From: Theocolax elegans | Taxonomy: Eukaryota; Arthropoda; Insecta; Hymenoptera; Cerocephalidae | DNA: 64,000 bases | Direction: 5' to 3' | NCBI GenBank assembly: GCA_026168455.1 | Contig: CM047426.1 | Span: forward strand, 39,428,175-39,492,174 | Part shown: positions 9,912-21,521 of the stretch, piece after piece | Numbering within the stretch: the stretch's first letter is position 1 | How the letters are laid out: each line of letters opens with the position of its first letter | Program-made: the position numbers and the translations under genes | Notes under the pieces: model-generated | Told to the model about the DNA's origin: nothing | The model's input: only the letters and a program-made list of their open reading frames with translations | The model's database searches: none

Positions 9912-12788
9912 TTATCCATTCATTATCTTGGAGGTTAGTTTATTATGTAAATCAAAAGCCAACGGCTTCGTAAATATATCAGCAAGTTGTTCTTTAGACT
10001 TAACCCACATCACTTTAACAAAGCACATTTTAACACATTCTCTTACATAATGTTCTTTAATTTCAATCATATGTCGTAACTTATTGCTACCTGTCATTTG
10101 GGTGGCTGCACCAGCAGCCTTATTGTCGCACCACAAAATCATAGGTTTAAAGTCATCAATTAGAATCAATTTTAGAGAATTTAACAACGAAATTTTATAT
10201 TGACACGCCTCGCTCATTGCCACATACTCAGCTTGACAGGTAGATAGTGCGATATATGATTGCTTGTGTGTCTTCCAAGACACCGCATCTCCAAATAATT
10301 TAATTACAAAACCACTAGTTGTCAAACTATTTTTACAATCGGCAAAACTTGCATCAGAATAGGTTTGTATATCATCAGTATTGCCAGTATATTTCAGACC
10401 CAAGGACGCACTTCCCTTTAAATATCTAAAAATCCTTTTTATCATTTCCCAATCGTCCTCATTCGGATTTATTTGATGCCTACTGACAATATTCACTGCA
10501 TAAGTGATATCAGGACGCGTCACATTTGCCAGATATAATAATGAACCCACGGCTTCTCTATAGGGAACATTCAGTTTGAGTTCGTCACTTTTGTATTCCG
10601 ATTCTGTCTCATTCTCTTCGCGATCGCGTCTCTTACGATTTGCTACCTGGTTTGTAATCATCGGAGTCCTTTGCGGATGCATCTCACCAAACCCAAATCT
10701 CTGTAACAATTTTAATATATAGTTTTCTTGTGACAATGTCAACGTTTTATTCACTCTATCCCGTATAATCTTAATTCCCAGAAAGCATTTCGGTTCTCCC
10801 AGATCAGTCATTTCAAATTCTGATTTTAATTTAGTTTTCACCTCGCTTAGTCGGACTTTATCGTTGCTAGCAATTAACATATCATCAACATATAAAACCA
10901 AAAACAAGAATTTATTCCCCTCTCGCCAAGTAAATAAACATGGTTCGCTATCATGAGTGACTAGACCTATTTTATTAGCAGCTTCCGTAAACCTTTCATT
11001 CCAACGTTTCGGACTGATTTTTAAACCATACAGCGCTTTCTTCAATTTACAGACCTTCTCTCGCTTCTTTTTGCTCGTCACATTCATGCCTTCTGGCAAT
11101 TCCATGTATATCTCTTCGCTTATAGTTCCGTTCAAGAAAGCGGTTTTCACGTCCATTTGATATACGTCCAAATCATATTTATTAATTATAGCTAGAACCG
11201 ATCTTATCAAGGTTAACCTCGAAACAGGTGCGTATGTTTCAACCAAATCATATTCGTTTCTATCCTTGAAGCCTCTTATAACAAGTCTCGCTTTATATTT
11301 ACACGTCCCTTCCTTTTCCATCTTTTTCTTCAAGACCCACCTAGAATCAATTATATTTGGTTTAATTTCGCCTCTCATAATTTCAGATCGTTCTACCAGT
11401 TCCCATACTTCATTTTTGTTCATTGAGTCTAATTCACTCTGAATTGCAGACAACCAATTTTCTTTGTCGTTTGAACTCATCGCCTCTCTATACGACTGTG
11501 GGTCACAGTTAATTTTTGCTAGCAGTGCATGATATTTCGGATCACTTAATATTTGTTCCTTTTCTGTTTCGCTTTCTTTCGCTTGCAATTTTCTCGGGCG
11601 ACCTCTCTTTTTCCTTTCTACTCCCTCCTTTCTTATTATTTCCTCAGATTCCCTTGACACATCTTTTTCATAATTCAAGAACCACTTCTCGTTGTTTACC
11701 TTTTCAAAATTATTATCCCAGTCTTGTATTTGATTCTTTGTGAATCTGTCACCAAAAACAATTTTTTCATTGAATCTCACATCTCGACTTTCATAAAATC
11801 TATTCTCATCTGGTTTGAACAAGACATAACCGGTGGCTTTGTACCCAACAAGAAAACTTGTGATTGCAATCTGTCTAAACTTAGGACCTATTTTTCTCTG
11901 AATCTTCACATAAGCCATGCAACCGAAACGCCTAAATTGTTTTAAATTCACGGTATAATTTGGGTTAAATTTTTCCAAAGGAGAAACCATTTCATTTGAC
12001 TTGTGTGGAGTTCTATTGTAAGCATAAACAGCAGCACTCAAAGCCAAGTCCCACATATTTTCTGGAAATTTGGAATCAAACATCAGCGCTCTTACTTTCT
12101 TCTGAATAGTCTGATTGAATCTCTCAGCCACTCCATTGTGCTGAGGAGTATCAGGGCATGCTAACTGTAGTTCAGCTCCGAGTTTTTCCAGTACTTTGAC
12201 TGTATCGCCTCCCGTAAATTCTGTGCCCTGATCTGATCTTAAGTAACAGACTTTCGCGTCTCGTCCAAGTAAATTTCTAGAAGTTTTAACAAAGTGATCA
12301 AGACACGATCCTGTATCATTTTTAAATTTCATAGGATATGCCTGAGCCAATCGGGAATAATCATCGACAAATACAGAAATAAAACGATATCCCTTTGGGT
12401 GTGATTTCGGACTTATCGGGCCCATTATGTCCGAATGTATTATTTGTAATGGAGCAGATGCTCTCATCCTCGTCTCATTGAAAGGTAGTCTGTTCATTTT
12501 AGTCATTTTACACACTTCGCATTCAAGCACGGAATTGTCAAATTTTACATCACTCAATTCCTTAAAATCAGGAAATCTCTTCTGCAGGTTTCTTAGATAA
12601 TTTAAAGAGGCATGACCCATTCTCACATGCCATAACATTGACTTATTTGATTGGGCAGGTAAATCTGTGTCGCAATTAATTTCCTTTTCACATCTCATTT
12701 TTTCATCAGTGTTTACAGTTATTTCGTTAGGGTTATGCAATTTTCTATCTGTCACTGTTGTTTCAAAGTTTGGACCGACTTTCAACAC
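9912..12788 (-). CDS. Copia integrase / reverse transcriptase / RNase H
   Basis: The downstream part of the Copia polyprotein (958 codons; the coordinate given is a GTG, not a proven start). It carries the pre-integrase zinc region ([17 protein letters not shown]...CEVCKMTK, about residue 50), then the integrase core with [16 protein letters not shown] and [10 protein letters not shown] supplying D, D and E. The RT follows with [12 protein letters not shown] and the YVDDM active site (about 635). RNase H has [10 protein letters not shown] and [11 protein letters not shown]. The C-terminus [12 protein letters not shown] is typical of Copia. It is in the same frame as the gag-protease ORF, separated by TAG at 12801-12803 and four codons. 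With no ATG near its start, expression needs readthrough of that TAG, reversion or another start. Domains look complete. Confidence 0.95.
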   Translation of the reverse strand: MLKVGPNFETTVTDRKLHNPNEITVNTDEKMRCEKEINCDTDLPAQSNKSMLWHVRMGHASLNYLRNLQKRFPDFKELSDVKFDNSVLECEVCKMTKMNRLPFNETRMRASAPLQIIHSDIMGPISPKSHPKGYRFISVFVDDYSRLAQAYPMKFKNDTGSCLDHFVKTSRNLLGRDAKVCYLRSDQGTEFTGGDTVKVLEKLGAELQLACPDTPQHNGVAERFNQTIQKKVRALMFDSKFPENMWDLALSAAVYAYNRTPHKSNEMVSPLEKFNPNYTVNLKQFRRFGCMAYVKIQRKIGPKFRQIAITSFLVGYKATGYVLFKPDENRFYESRDVRFNEKIVFGDRFTKNQIQDWDNNFEKVNNEKWFLNYEKDVSRESEEIIRKEGVERKKRGRPRKLQAKESETEKEQILSDPKYHALLAKINCDPQSYREAMSSNDKENWLSAIQSELDSMNKNEVWELVERSEIMRGEIKPNIIDSRWVLKKKMEKEGTCKYKARLVIRGFKDRNEYDLVETYAPVSRLTLIRSVLAIINKYDLDVYQMDVKTAFLNGTISEEIYMELPEGMNVTSKKKREKVCKLKKALYGLKISPKRWNERFTEAANKIGLVTHDSEPCLFTWREGNKFLFLVLYVDDMLIASNDKVRLSEVKTKLKSEFEMTDLGEPKCFLGIKIIRDRVNKTLTLSQENYILKLLQRFGFGEMHPQRTPMITNQVANRKRRDREENETESEYKSDELKLNVPYREAVGSLLYLANVTRPDITYAVNIVSRHQINPNEDDWEMIKRIFRYLKGSASLGLKYTGNTDDIQTYSDASFADCKNSLTTSGFVIKLFGDAVSWKTHKQSYIALSTCQAEYVAMSEACQYKISLLNSLKLILIDDFKPMILWCDNKAAGAATQMTGSNKLRHMIEIKEHYVRECVKMCFVKVMWVKSKEQLADIFTKPLAFDLHNKLTSKIMNG

Positions 12789-12800
12789 GTCACTTTCATT

Positions 12801-12803
12801 CTA
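12801..12803 (-). other. In-frame TAG between gag-protease and integrase-RT
   Basis: The frame reads S-E-I-TAG-N-E-S-D-V. The codons before and after are open for 858 and about 960 codons. No pseudoknot or known readthrough hexamer (CARYYA) follows; the next codons are AAT GAA. Confidence 0.9.
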
Positions 12804-15377
12804 AATTTCTGACTGGGATTCGATTTCATGGATTTCATTTAATTTTACATCAGAAGTCTGTTTAATTTTACTTCGGGTCAGAAGGTAGGCAATTGGTGTG
12901 CAATTGAATTTTTCAGAACTAGATTTTAAAGTATCGCTTCGCTTTTCTATTTCTACTTCAATCAACCAGTATGGTTTCTCGTATATTCCAGTTAGAAAGG
13001 TTTTATTCGAAATAGGATCAAATATATCTACTCTCTTGTTATCCAAATAAATACCTAGTCCCTTGTCTACAAATTTTCTTAAGGATAGCAAATTTTCCGA
13101 TAGTGATTCCGCGCAAATTACATTATTTAAAGTTAAAATTCTATTATCTCCCGTTTTAATACCTACGCATCCCGCTCCCTCCGATTTTAAGCTCGCCTCT
13201 GGATTTTTATTTGCGCATCTTATAAGGTTTTCTTTATTATCAAATCTCGTAAAAATTAGCCTAGAGTTGGTGAGATGCTCCGTTGCTCCCGAGTCAACTA
13301 AGAATTTTGCCAAAAGTTTCCGACTACTGGGTTCATATCTCACATTCGTAATATTTGTTTCATCAGTTAAAGTATTTAAAATTTTACCTGCTTTTGGTTC
13401 CTTGCCTCTGGACGAATTTAGCAAATTACTTGCCCCTCTACCTTTAGGTTTATATGAATTGAATTTTCCCCGATTTATTATAAGTTTTTGTCTTTTCGCA
13501 TCTCTAACATTTCTCCCATCACTTCCAAAATGTCTTTTGTAACCAAAAGTTCTATTATCTTTATTAAATCTCGCATACCTTATAAAACCACGTCCTCTTC
13601 CACGTCTCTCGTTACTCACATCTCTCGTGCTAGGATTCGGGCAGTTCTCAGCCTTGTGGTCCCGTGTAAATTGTCTACAATTGTAGCATAGTTTTTCCCC
13701 CGAATTTTTCCTGGGACAATCTCGGCTGATGTGCCCGTTTGCATGGCACTCATAGCAGCGCATCCCTTCCATTTGTGTGGTAGCCAGAGCTGCTCTAGGC
13801 TCCACACTGGTACTTGCTGTTGCATTTCCACTTCCCTTTCTCATCGCTTCATGCTGTAAAAGAAAAGTTTTTAATTGATTATAGTCTAGATCCTTACCCG
13901 TCGCGTTTTTGTTCACAAAATTAAGTTCGTGAATCTGTGGCACTTCTCTTACTATTGCATTATAAAATGCATCACGGATCTCAGATTCAGCAAACGGCTG
14001 TGCATGAGTAATATTATTATGTGTTCTTATTATCTCGTCAAATTTGTCCACGAAAACTGACACTCTCCCATTACGATTGAACACCAAAGAATATAACTGT
14101 TTCCTCAAGTTAACAGACGATAAACTACATTCATATCTCTTAATTTCCTTAATTTTTTCCAGCATCTCTTTCGGGTCTTTAATATCAATTACTTTGGCAT
14201 GATAATTTTGATCAATATGATTTATTAAAATATCTCTGACTTTGAACTGATCTCGCGTTAACATTTCTCTATCCGTCGCGTCTCGTTTTTCAGAGTCTTC
14301 ATCAATAATATACAGTAAATCCAAGGCAATTAATTCCGAAGTAAAGTAATCAATAAATAGTTCGTATTTCATTTGTACCGATAATTTATAATCTCTCTTT
14401 GTACTTGAATCTTTCACATTTAGTAATTTAATCGCGTCTTTAAACTCACTCATGTCATTTGGTTTGTTGAAAGTTTTAGTTTCCGAATTATTTTCTTTCT
14501 CTACTTCTGATCTAATTAATTTTATTATATCCGCTTTCGATATAACGTCATAACCCGAATTTTCCGTCGAATTATGTGCAATTTCTTCAAAATCTTTTTC
14601 ATTATTATCATAAAACTCATCTCTTACCTCTTTCATTTCCCTCAACACCTCTCGTCCTTCGCGAATGCATCCTTTCATCTCCGAACACATTCGTCGCATC
14701 TCATCGTTGAGGTTACGCATCTCATCAATGTTCTCTCTCAGATGGTTCTGTTGGGATATATCACGTCCCGTCATTGAATCAAAGAAAACATGTATGTCCC
14801 TGACTGCACTGTCTACCCGGCTCATGAGATTTTCAACAGGTTGCAATTTTTCTTCAATAACTTGTGTGACTCGGTCCATCACAATTCCCATCTCATCTGA
14901 AAAATCATCTCTTTTACTGTTAGGCAATTTAGTTTTGTTTTCAATTCGCATGCTTATGTTACATTTTTCATCAGCAATAATCAACGGCGCATTTTTATTC
15001 AACACATTCGCTTCTCTGAAATTTCGCTTCTCGTTTATTATCGAATCTCGTTTATCGCTCATCTCAGAGTCCGTTTCGCATTCAATATCTCTGCTCATCT
15101 CTTCACCCTTCACGTCCACGTCTCTCAGGTCGACCTCAAACGCGTCATCGTTTAACTCATCGCTTGTAATACCCATCTCTATCGCATCATTCAAATCCCA
15201 CTTAATTGTTTCAGAATTTCCTAAATTGCCTAATTCGGTAGAGGGATAAGTAATTAGCTGGTTTTTGACCGGGATGGTCAGTACTTCCCCTTTATCGCGC
15301 CTAGCCTTGATTGCCTCAGATACCACTCGAATCTGATCTCCCGATAGGTGATCCATATCTGAAAACATGTATTGCAA
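12801..15377 (-). CDS. Copia gag and aspartic protease
   Basis: 858 codons from the ATG at 15377. The N-terminal half is charged with heptad-like stretches, and a gag-like helical domain follows (ALDLLYI...MLEKIKEIKRYECSLSSVN...LRKQLYSL). A CCHC zinc knuckle (CYECHANGHISRDC, about residue 540) is followed by a second, altered one (CYNCRQFTRDHKAENC). The protease active site LVDSGATEHLT is near residue 690. Protease and gag therefore lie together before the TAG, with integrase and RT after it. In Drosophila copia, Gag-PR is made in excess through a spliced RNA; a stop here would have a similar effect on ratio, but this is inference. The start lies about 1.4 kb from the 5' LTR. Confidence 0.92.
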   Translation of the reverse strand: MQYMFSDMDHLSGDQIRVVSEAIKARRDKGEVLTIPVKNQLITYPSTELGNLGNSETIKWDLNDAIEMGITSDELNDDAFEVDLRDVDVKGEEMSRDIECETDSEMSDKRDSIINEKRNFREANVLNKNAPLIIADEKCNISMRIENKTKLPNSKRDDFSDEMGIVMDRVTQVIEEKLQPVENLMSRVDSAVRDIHVFFDSMTGRDISQQNHLRENIDEMRNLNDEMRRMCSEMKGCIREGREVLREMKEVRDEFYDNNEKDFEEIAHNSTENSGYDVISKADIIKLIRSEVEKENNSETKTFNKPNDMSEFKDAIKLLNVKDSSTKRDYKLSVQMKYELFIDYFTSELIALDLLYIIDEDSEKRDATDREMLTRDQFKVRDILINHIDQNYHAKVIDIKDPKEMLEKIKEIKRYECSLSSVNLRKQLYSLVFNRNGRVSVFVDKFDEIIRTHNNITHAQPFAESEIRDAFYNAIVREVPQIHELNFVNKNATGKDLDYNQLKTFLLQHEAMRKGSGNATASTSVEPRAALATTQMEGMRCYECHANGHISRDCPRKNSGEKLCYNCRQFTRDHKAENCPNPSTRDVSNERRGRGRGFIRYARFNKDNRTFGYKRHFGSDGRNVRDAKRQKLIINRGKFNSYKPKGRGASNLLNSSRGKEPKAGKILNTLTDETNITNVRYEPSSRKLLAKFLVDSGATEHLTNSRLIFTRFDNKENLIRCANKNPEASLKSEGAGCVGIKTGDNRILTLNNVICAESLSENLLSLRKFVDKGLGIYLDNKRVDIFDPISNKTFLTGIYEKPYWLIEVEIEKRSDTLKSSSEKFNCTPIAYLLTRSKIKQTSDVKLNEIHEIESQSEI

Positions 15378-16746
15378 TCAGCTGATGGTTCAACCTCTTG
15401 AACACAAAGCTGTTAAACCATCAGCGAATGTAGCCAACTAGCACTTGAACACAAAGTGTAATCAACCACATCCCCACTAATGCACTGCGAGAACGTACGA
15501 CGCCTGCAGCACATCAGCAGACCAGCTGTGCCGATGAATGTAACTTTTAAAAACGTTTTAATAATTATTATTACGTACCTAAGGTACATGTGAATCCGGA
15601 TTCTGTTGTAAAAATTATTTTGTTCTCTAGAAGGTCTAGACCAACCTTTTGCCCGGGAAACCTCTTCTCAAACTTTAATAACTCATACTGTGTTCGTAAG
15701 AACAGTAGCAGAGTTAGTTCATCTGCAATTAATTACACGTGTCAATTCTCAATTTTTAAGAAGCGCATCACTTTGTTAACGTTAACTTTAATTTAATATT
15801 CTCTTAAAGTCGCTTAGTCATTTGTTGGACCGGTCTTGTATCACATGCGGTACGAGAAAAAGAAAGAAAAGAAAGAACAGCTGATTTGAATTTTGCGCGC
15901 AAGATCCTGCCTACCTCGCCTTACGTCTATCCTACTTCGCGCTTCTTTGCCTAAAGAACGCCCCGCTCCGCGCTCACCTAGTCTCGCTCGTTTCCCTACT
16001 ACATACGTACGCCTGTCCGTTCTCTTTCCCACTTCGCGCGCGCCCGAACTCGCGCTTCTCCCGTACTCGCCCTTCTCTCTCCTTCTCGAGTGTTCCCGAG
16101 CTCGTTCGGCCGCTCCCGCCTCGCGCTCTCCCTCTCACTCGCACTCTCGCTCCCCTTCTCACTCGCACTCTCGCTCTTCTTCTCTGTCGCACTCGCGCTC
16201 CCCTTCTCACTCGCACTCTCGCTCTCCTTCTCTCTCGGCTATTCTCGCTACGTCGCTCACGTGTTCCCGCCGCATGCAATACCCGGTATAAACAAATGCC
16301 GCGCTCTGACCTTTCGAATGTCTTGTTCCGCGAATTTTTATGAAAAGACAAACACGTCTATGAACATTTTTCTGTTCTCTCAACACATTTTTCTCATTAC
16401 ACTTTTCTCATCACACTTTTCTCATCCCGTTAATAGTAGATTAATAATCTGTTCACTAATCAAATGATAATTATTAAAAGTAATACCGGCCGGTGAATTT
16501 ACATACCGCGTCTTTTCAGGATCGCATCGCACAACGATATCGTTATAAGTAAAACAAAAAACACCGCGTCGCTCTCAAATCGATTTTCACTTTATTTTCA
16601 CTTTATTTTTATTAATATTTTCACCTACCCTTGGTGATGCTGCTCGACGCTTTCTCTCCTTGTTCCGACATCCTTGCACCGTCCGTCTCTTACCAAGACA
16701 AAAAGAAAAACAACCTTTCTAAGCTCCCCGCGCACAAGGAAGCGGT
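15378..16746 (-). other. Copia 5' leader with short tandem repeats
   Basis: About 1.37 kb with no supported ORF in the sense direction. The part at about 16115-16245 is a pyrimidine-rich minisatellite built from TCGCACTCTCGC-type units (CACTCGCACTCTCGCTC recurring), which yields Ser/Arg/His repeats in any frame. Those open frames are composition artefacts. Confidence 0.7.
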
Positions 16747-16761
16747 GGTGGGCCGATAACC
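16747..16761 (-). other. Putative Copia primer-binding site
   Basis: The minus strand directly after the 5' LTR reads GGTTATCGGCCCACC. It resembles the internal initiator-tRNA-Met complement used by Drosophila copia (GGTTATGGGCCCA), with one mismatch at the anticodon third base. Assigned by position and similarity. Confidence 0.55.
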
Positions 16762-17002
16762 TGATGGAGGACTAGGTAGTGGCAGCAATAAAAACAACAC
16801 TTCTCGTACACTTCACCCAGTTTAATATAAAACAATATAATACCAAAACTACAAAATACAAAGCGGTTCGCAGGGTCACCGAATATAACCTGCACGGATC
16901 GGCAGCCGAGCAGAGAGTGAGTCCTTCGACGGACACCGCGCTCTTCTATTCTCTTAAGGTGGTGGGGGGGGAAATCGACAAGGGCCGATCGCAATTCCAT
17001 CA
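16762..17002 (-). repeat. 5' LTR of the Copia element (241 bp)
   Basis: Near-identical partner of 9585-9824, with one extra G in the G-run and one substitution. Expected to hold the promoter and polyadenylation signals; no strong TATA box was picked out. Confidence 0.95.
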
Positions 17003-17007
17003 TATAC

Positions 17008-18173
17008 TAACTTTCTCTATTTATCTATTTAAAAATTTCTAATTTTTAATAAAGAAAACTATTACTAAAAGTAAAGTTTTTAAAGAAATATTAAACAAAG
17101 TTTAGAAAATAAAGGAGGACTTGGAAAAATAACTGCAAAAAAAATACATAGCTTCCTCTACGAATCTGGCTCTCCTCTACTTCCTCTAAATGGCTTTTTG
17201 AAATAAGAATAAAAAAAACATTATTGATTGATCAAAAATTATTAATTATACTTTAATTAATTATTAATATTCTCTAATATTTGTATGAAAATTTTAAATA
17301 ATAATACCCTATTAAGGTAAAGTACCCGAATGCGGGACAAAATTTAAAAATAACTAAAAGATTCGCTATTAGGGCAAAGATTGAGGCCCGAGCCGAGAAT
17401 CATATTTCACACTAGAAACGAACAATATTTTATACCGCAGTGCGTGTAAAATTCGTTTAAAAAATGTGTATATGGCGTAAGTCGCATTTTGCGCCCACTG
17501 CAACATAAATTATTTTTCCGCACCATTATTGTAGTGCACTATAAGTGGGAAGCATTTTAGAGTCGACTAAGGTAATCTTTATCCCAAGATGAAAATACAC
17601 CCGTATAAATGCTTTTTCTGATGCGATAAGAATCGAAAAAATAAACAATAATTCTTGTTATATTTTTAGTTTAAATATTATATTACTTATTATTATGAAT
17701 TAGCAAGAAAATCAAATTGCACGTTAGTTTAAAAATTCTTTATACTGATAACCGATGGAGAGAATAAAATCAGGCAATTTTTTATAGCTTTATTAGTTTT
17801 TTATACAATAAACGTTTACAGTAATTTATCATTAATAGTAAATGCTTTTCATACTTTCAGGTAGAGTTTATGTGTTTATTCTTTTTTAAAAATATTTTTT
17901 TAACATGTAATAAAATTACCTACTACTATTAAAAAAGTCGAACAATATTGTGCATATTAATAAAAAACAAATAAAAAAAAAACGACTTGAAATTTTAAAA
18001 CAATATTTTCATTTTCAGAACTGCTGTGAATGAGAGTTGTTAATTTATTCTATCACTGTGAGGTGTATAAATTTCTTTTGTTTATCAAAACCTTTTGTTA
18101 AATAATTATTTGTTAAATAATATTATCTTCGTCATGCATAAGCCTAGCGATATATACTGAACGATTATCTTAG
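17008..18173. other. AT-rich stretch, no gene seen
   Basis: No ORF with recognisable content and no clear repeat structure. Confidence 0.45.
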
Positions 18174-18300
18174 TATGTACACACACCGTTAATTGAAACT
18201 TTGAATTTCCGGAAACGCCTATTTATACGCGGCGGACGATGGCACGAATAAATAGGCATTTCCGGAAATTCAAAGATTCAATTAACGGTGTGTGTACATG
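18174..18300. mobile_element. 127-bp near-perfect palindrome
   Basis: Arms of about 55 bp: GTACACACACCGTTAATTGA and TTTGAATTTCCGGAAA at the left are mirrored by TTTCCGGAAATTCAAA and TCAATTAACGGTGTGTGTAC at the right. The spacer is GC-rich (CGCGGCGGACGATGGCACG). MITE-like or structured RNA-forming; no ORF. Confidence 0.85.
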
Positions 18301-19978
18301 TAAAGGTCTATAAGGGGTATTATATATTGTTCAATTTTATTTTCGACGTTTATTTCCTCGCAGCAAAATTGCTTTCACCATTCCCGTAAAAGGTTGTGAG
18401 AAGGTAAGTAAAATAATTTATATTGTTTGCGAGTATAATTAAATTAATTAAAGTAGAAGGTCTTTTTAAAGTTTATAATACATCCTTGTAGAGGAAGCTC
18501 TCTAATGGTAAAATTTCTTGAGTTACTAAAAACATGTTACAAGTATATGTGTTGTGTACGTGTAATCACGTATTTTTAAAAAATATCCGTATAGATGTGT
18601 GCGTAAACGTACGTGCGTGCATATACCTTCGTATTTCTGAAACTACTCGGTCAACATCCCTCGGCTTGGACATACAGTTTTCCTTTTCAAAATTTTCAAG
18701 TTTTAAAAAATTTATTTATTTAAGTTTTTTATTTTGCGAGGGATATTCTTGAATCGGACCAAATGTATTTTGTTGAGAACAAAAAGCTCTTTGCTCTTGA
18801 TTCGAGTACTCTAAATTATTTCCAAATATAGTTCTTACGGTATTAAAAAAATTATTTTTTTTTAATTTGCTATAGCTCTATAACTAATTGGTCAAATAGG
18901 CTGATAAAAATCGTGCTACTAAAGGGTAGTTGTGGCTATATATGCTGCAAAAATTTCTAACGTTTTATGAGTAAAAAGACTTCAATCCGTTTGATATTTG
19001 GGAAAAGGTAGTGTTTAAATTAAGAATGAGCCCTATTGAGTATCAGCTCAAGAGATTTATAATTACCGAAGCATTATGTATTTTTATGAACTTTTTGAGT
19101 GCTCAACCTTCTGTAACTAATTAGTCAATTTTTCCAATTCTTTTCTCATGGAGCGCTCTTCAGTAAAAAATGAATAATAAAAGAAGCAGCTCTAATAACA
19201 ATATACTTACTAGCAGTGTCATACCTTTAGCAATAACGAATAATTAATTTATAAACCATTATAAATCAGTTGATTTTTGTAAATAAATAAATAATATATT
19301 CATTGGAATGAAAAAAAATTCTACAACTTATTCGCTTATACTGAGACGTAAGAAAATTGTGTATCGTATCGTATAATAAATTAATTGCTGTTTCGCCCAC
19401 GTAATTTTTATTTTTATTTCATTCACTTCTAATTTTGAGAAAATTATAGATGTTAATAATATCTCAGAGTTTATGGCTGGCTATGTAGGGCAAATAGTTT
19501 CGAAGATATTCAAGCTTAAAAGTTTGTATCTACCGATTTTTCAAGAGCTCATATATCCGAGGATTGAATCATCGGATTTTAATATTAGATCATTCATTCT
19601 CTTAGTTTTTTCGATTAACAGAATGTTCGATTACAAATTCTTTTATTATAATTTTCTACATTTTACAGCATTGTTGATCAATAATTCAGATATAAACAAG
19701 TAGAAGAACGTTTCAAATACGGTATAGTCGTGTTAAATGATTGATAATTACTTATTAGATCATTGATTTTCAGTCTTTCAGTGTTTCAAAAAATTCATGA
19801 TGAGATGAAATCGAATAAAAATTAGAATATTCTCTTTTAACAAAGAAAATTTGTTTAATAAATTAAATTTAAAAACAGAAAAAAATCAGAACTATATTGT
19901 TTAGAACATGTAAAGAATTAAGAGTCTGATGGATTGACTATTTGAAAAAAAAATTTCGTTTTTAACTTTTTCGTTTCG
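18301..19978. other. AT-rich stretch, no gene seen
   Basis: Holds one segment with acceptor- and donor-like ends (18364-18403), too short to call, and an unconvincing open frame at 19473-19703. Confidence 0.4.
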
Positions 19979-20093
19979 TATGGGTCCTGTAGGGCCCACT
20001 TTGTTCAACATTTAAATCGGTAGATTTAAGAAATTATTTAATTTCAGTTTTCTACAGCATCTTAAACAAAGTGAGTCCTACAGAACCCATACG
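19979..20093. mobile_element. 115-bp inverted repeat
   Basis: GTATGGGTCCTGTAGGGCCC, then ACTTTGTT, is mirrored by AACAAAGTGAGTCCTACAGA, then ACCCATAC. Arms are about 28 bp with a 60-bp AT-rich spacer. Confidence 0.8.
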
Positions 20094-20182
20094 GTACCAA
20101 AGGCTTAATAATTTCAATAAATTTGGGCCCTATAAATTGATTATTTAAAAAAATGTTTCATTCATTCGAATAAATGCATTCT

Positions 20183-20436
20183 CAAGTTTTTAGATTAAAA
20201 ACCAATCTAAGTTAGTGAATTTTGGATTAATAAGTTTAGATTACATGATACATCTAATAAATCTAATGATATTAGATTGGAAAATCAATCTATTAGAATA
20301 AGACAATTTCAATCTATAATGATTACTATCAATAATTTTTAGATTAAAAAATTAATCTATTAGATTATAATTTAAAATCTAATAAGAATAATCCAAAATT
20401 CACTCATTTAGATTAAAAAGTTCAATCTAAAACTTT
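20183..20436. mobile_element. 254-bp fold-back element rich in AATCTA/TAGATT
   Basis: The left arm (AAGTTTTTAGATTAAAAACC...GTGAATTTTGGATTA) is mirrored on the right (TAATCCAAAATTCACTC...AATCTAAAACTT). The interior holds many further TAGATT/AATCTA repeats, so multiple stem pairings are possible. Confidence 0.75.
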
Positions 20437-20599
20437 TCTGTGTAAAATTTGATTGGTAATTTTCAATAAAAAAGGGTATAATTAAAATTGTTTTCATCTT
20501 ATAGCTAATTAGACTATTTATTAAATTTAACTAGATACATTATATGTAAGTGAAAAAAATAAAAAGTGCTAAACACTGTAAAACATTGTTTGACTCTGC

Positions 20600-20991
20600 T
20601 TAACGGGGTGCCATAGTCAATATTTATCCTCCCTACCTTATCGGCAATCGTGATTAATAGTAATAAATTTGTAAATAAAACAGTTTGTGAAAAAATAAGA
20701 GAAGAGGCGCCTTCGTTTATTAATAATCTAACTGTGTGCTGAATTTTAGATTAAAATTATATTGGGTTTTTGAGAAAAGTCTTACCAAAAATGTGAACCT
20801 AACCTCAATGAGGTGAAAAGTTTTGATATTTTTGGTAAGACTTTTCTCGAAAACGCAATAATATTTTAATCTAAAATTCAGCACACAGTTAGATTGTCAA
20901 TAAACGAAGGCGCCTCTTCTCTTATTTTTTCACATACTGTTCTACTTTTTTATTAATTAATCATCAAAAATTGAGTATGGAACCCCCTTAA
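20600..20991. mobile_element. Fold-back MITE with TTAA flanks (piggyBac-like), copy 1
   Basis: Flanked by TTAA (20600-20603 and 20988-20991). Outer ends CGGGGTGCCATAG / ATGGAACCCCC are imperfect inverted repeats. An inner, almost perfect pair (AAGAGAAGAGGCGCCTTCG with CGAAGGCGCCTCTTCTCTT; GTCTTACCAAAAAT with ATTTTTGGTAAGAC) leaves a loop of about 28 bp. A TTAA target duplication is the mark of piggyBac transposition. A copy with similar ends lies at 24231-24620. Confidence 0.75.
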
Positions 20992-21269
20992 GGGGACAAG
21001 CCTGGGTTGACTAGAAAAAATTGAAAAAAATTTTGTCGAGCTGTTAAAAGTTTTCTTACAAAGTTATGTACATAAGAAAATTCTACGATAAAGTATTTAC
21101 TATGAGGTTCGATCTAAGGTAGTTCTAAACCTTTACATATCAATTCTAGGCTCCATAAAAAATTCCTAAGTTTGACATCTTATTTTCGCTAAGGGCTTTG
21201 CGCGGTGCACGATTACTCCAGTTTTTCTTCATCAAATCGAACCTAATCATTCGCATCTTTTTCTTTTTC

Positions 21270-21453
21270 ACAAGTACTAAAACTCAAGTGAAATACATGT
21301 TCAAAAAACGTCTTTGTCTTTATTTTGCACAACAAATTACCTCATTTTTTTATAAAAATTAATGAAACTTTTTTTAAAAATCTATACTTTGTTGTACAGA
21401 ATAAAGACAAAGACGTTTTTTAAAAATGTATTCCACTTAAGTTTTAGTACTTG
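21270..21453. mobile_element. 184-bp inverted-repeat element
   Basis: ACAAGTACTAAAACTCAAGT and AAAACGTCTTTGTCTTTATT are mirrored by AATAAAGACAAAGACGTTTT and ACTTAAGTTTTAGTACTTGT. Arms are about 65 bp and the loop about 45 bp. Confidence 0.85.
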
Positions 21454-21521
21454 TTTATTCGTATCATCGTAAGACACTCGTATTCGTCTAGCGATTATAC
21501 TAATATACAGGAATAGTATAT

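Larger units (their letters stand above)
9580..17007 (-). mobile_element. Complete Ty1/copia LTR retrotransposon with TATAC target duplication
   Basis: A 7.4-kb element on the minus strand. Both LTRs (9585-9824 and 16762-17002) read TG...CA, and both outer flanks are TATAC (9580-9584 and 17003-17007), a 5-bp target-site duplication. The LTRs differ by eye at one substitution (A/G in AAAGCG[A/G]TTCGC) and one G in a homopolymer, so insertion is recent. Order on the minus strand: 5' LTR, primer-binding-like site, 1.4-kb leader, gag-protease ORF, an in-frame TAG, integrase-RT-RNase H ORF, polypurine tract, 3' LTR. Apart from the TAG, the coding region is open for about 1,820 codons. Confidence 0.95.

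Noticed and set aside
13063..15249. Plus-strand open frames opposite Copia gag
   Set aside because: Antisense shadows of the gag ORF without motifs.
15893..16467. Ser/Arg/His-repeat open frames in the Copia leader
   Set aside because: Overlapping frames on both strands from a short tandem repeat; composition artefact, no start context or domain.
18364..18403. 40-nt segment with a good acceptor and GTAAGT donor (frame gives KIAFTIPVKGCEK)
   Set aside because: Too short, no family match, no partner exon; splice-like ends of this quality arise by chance.
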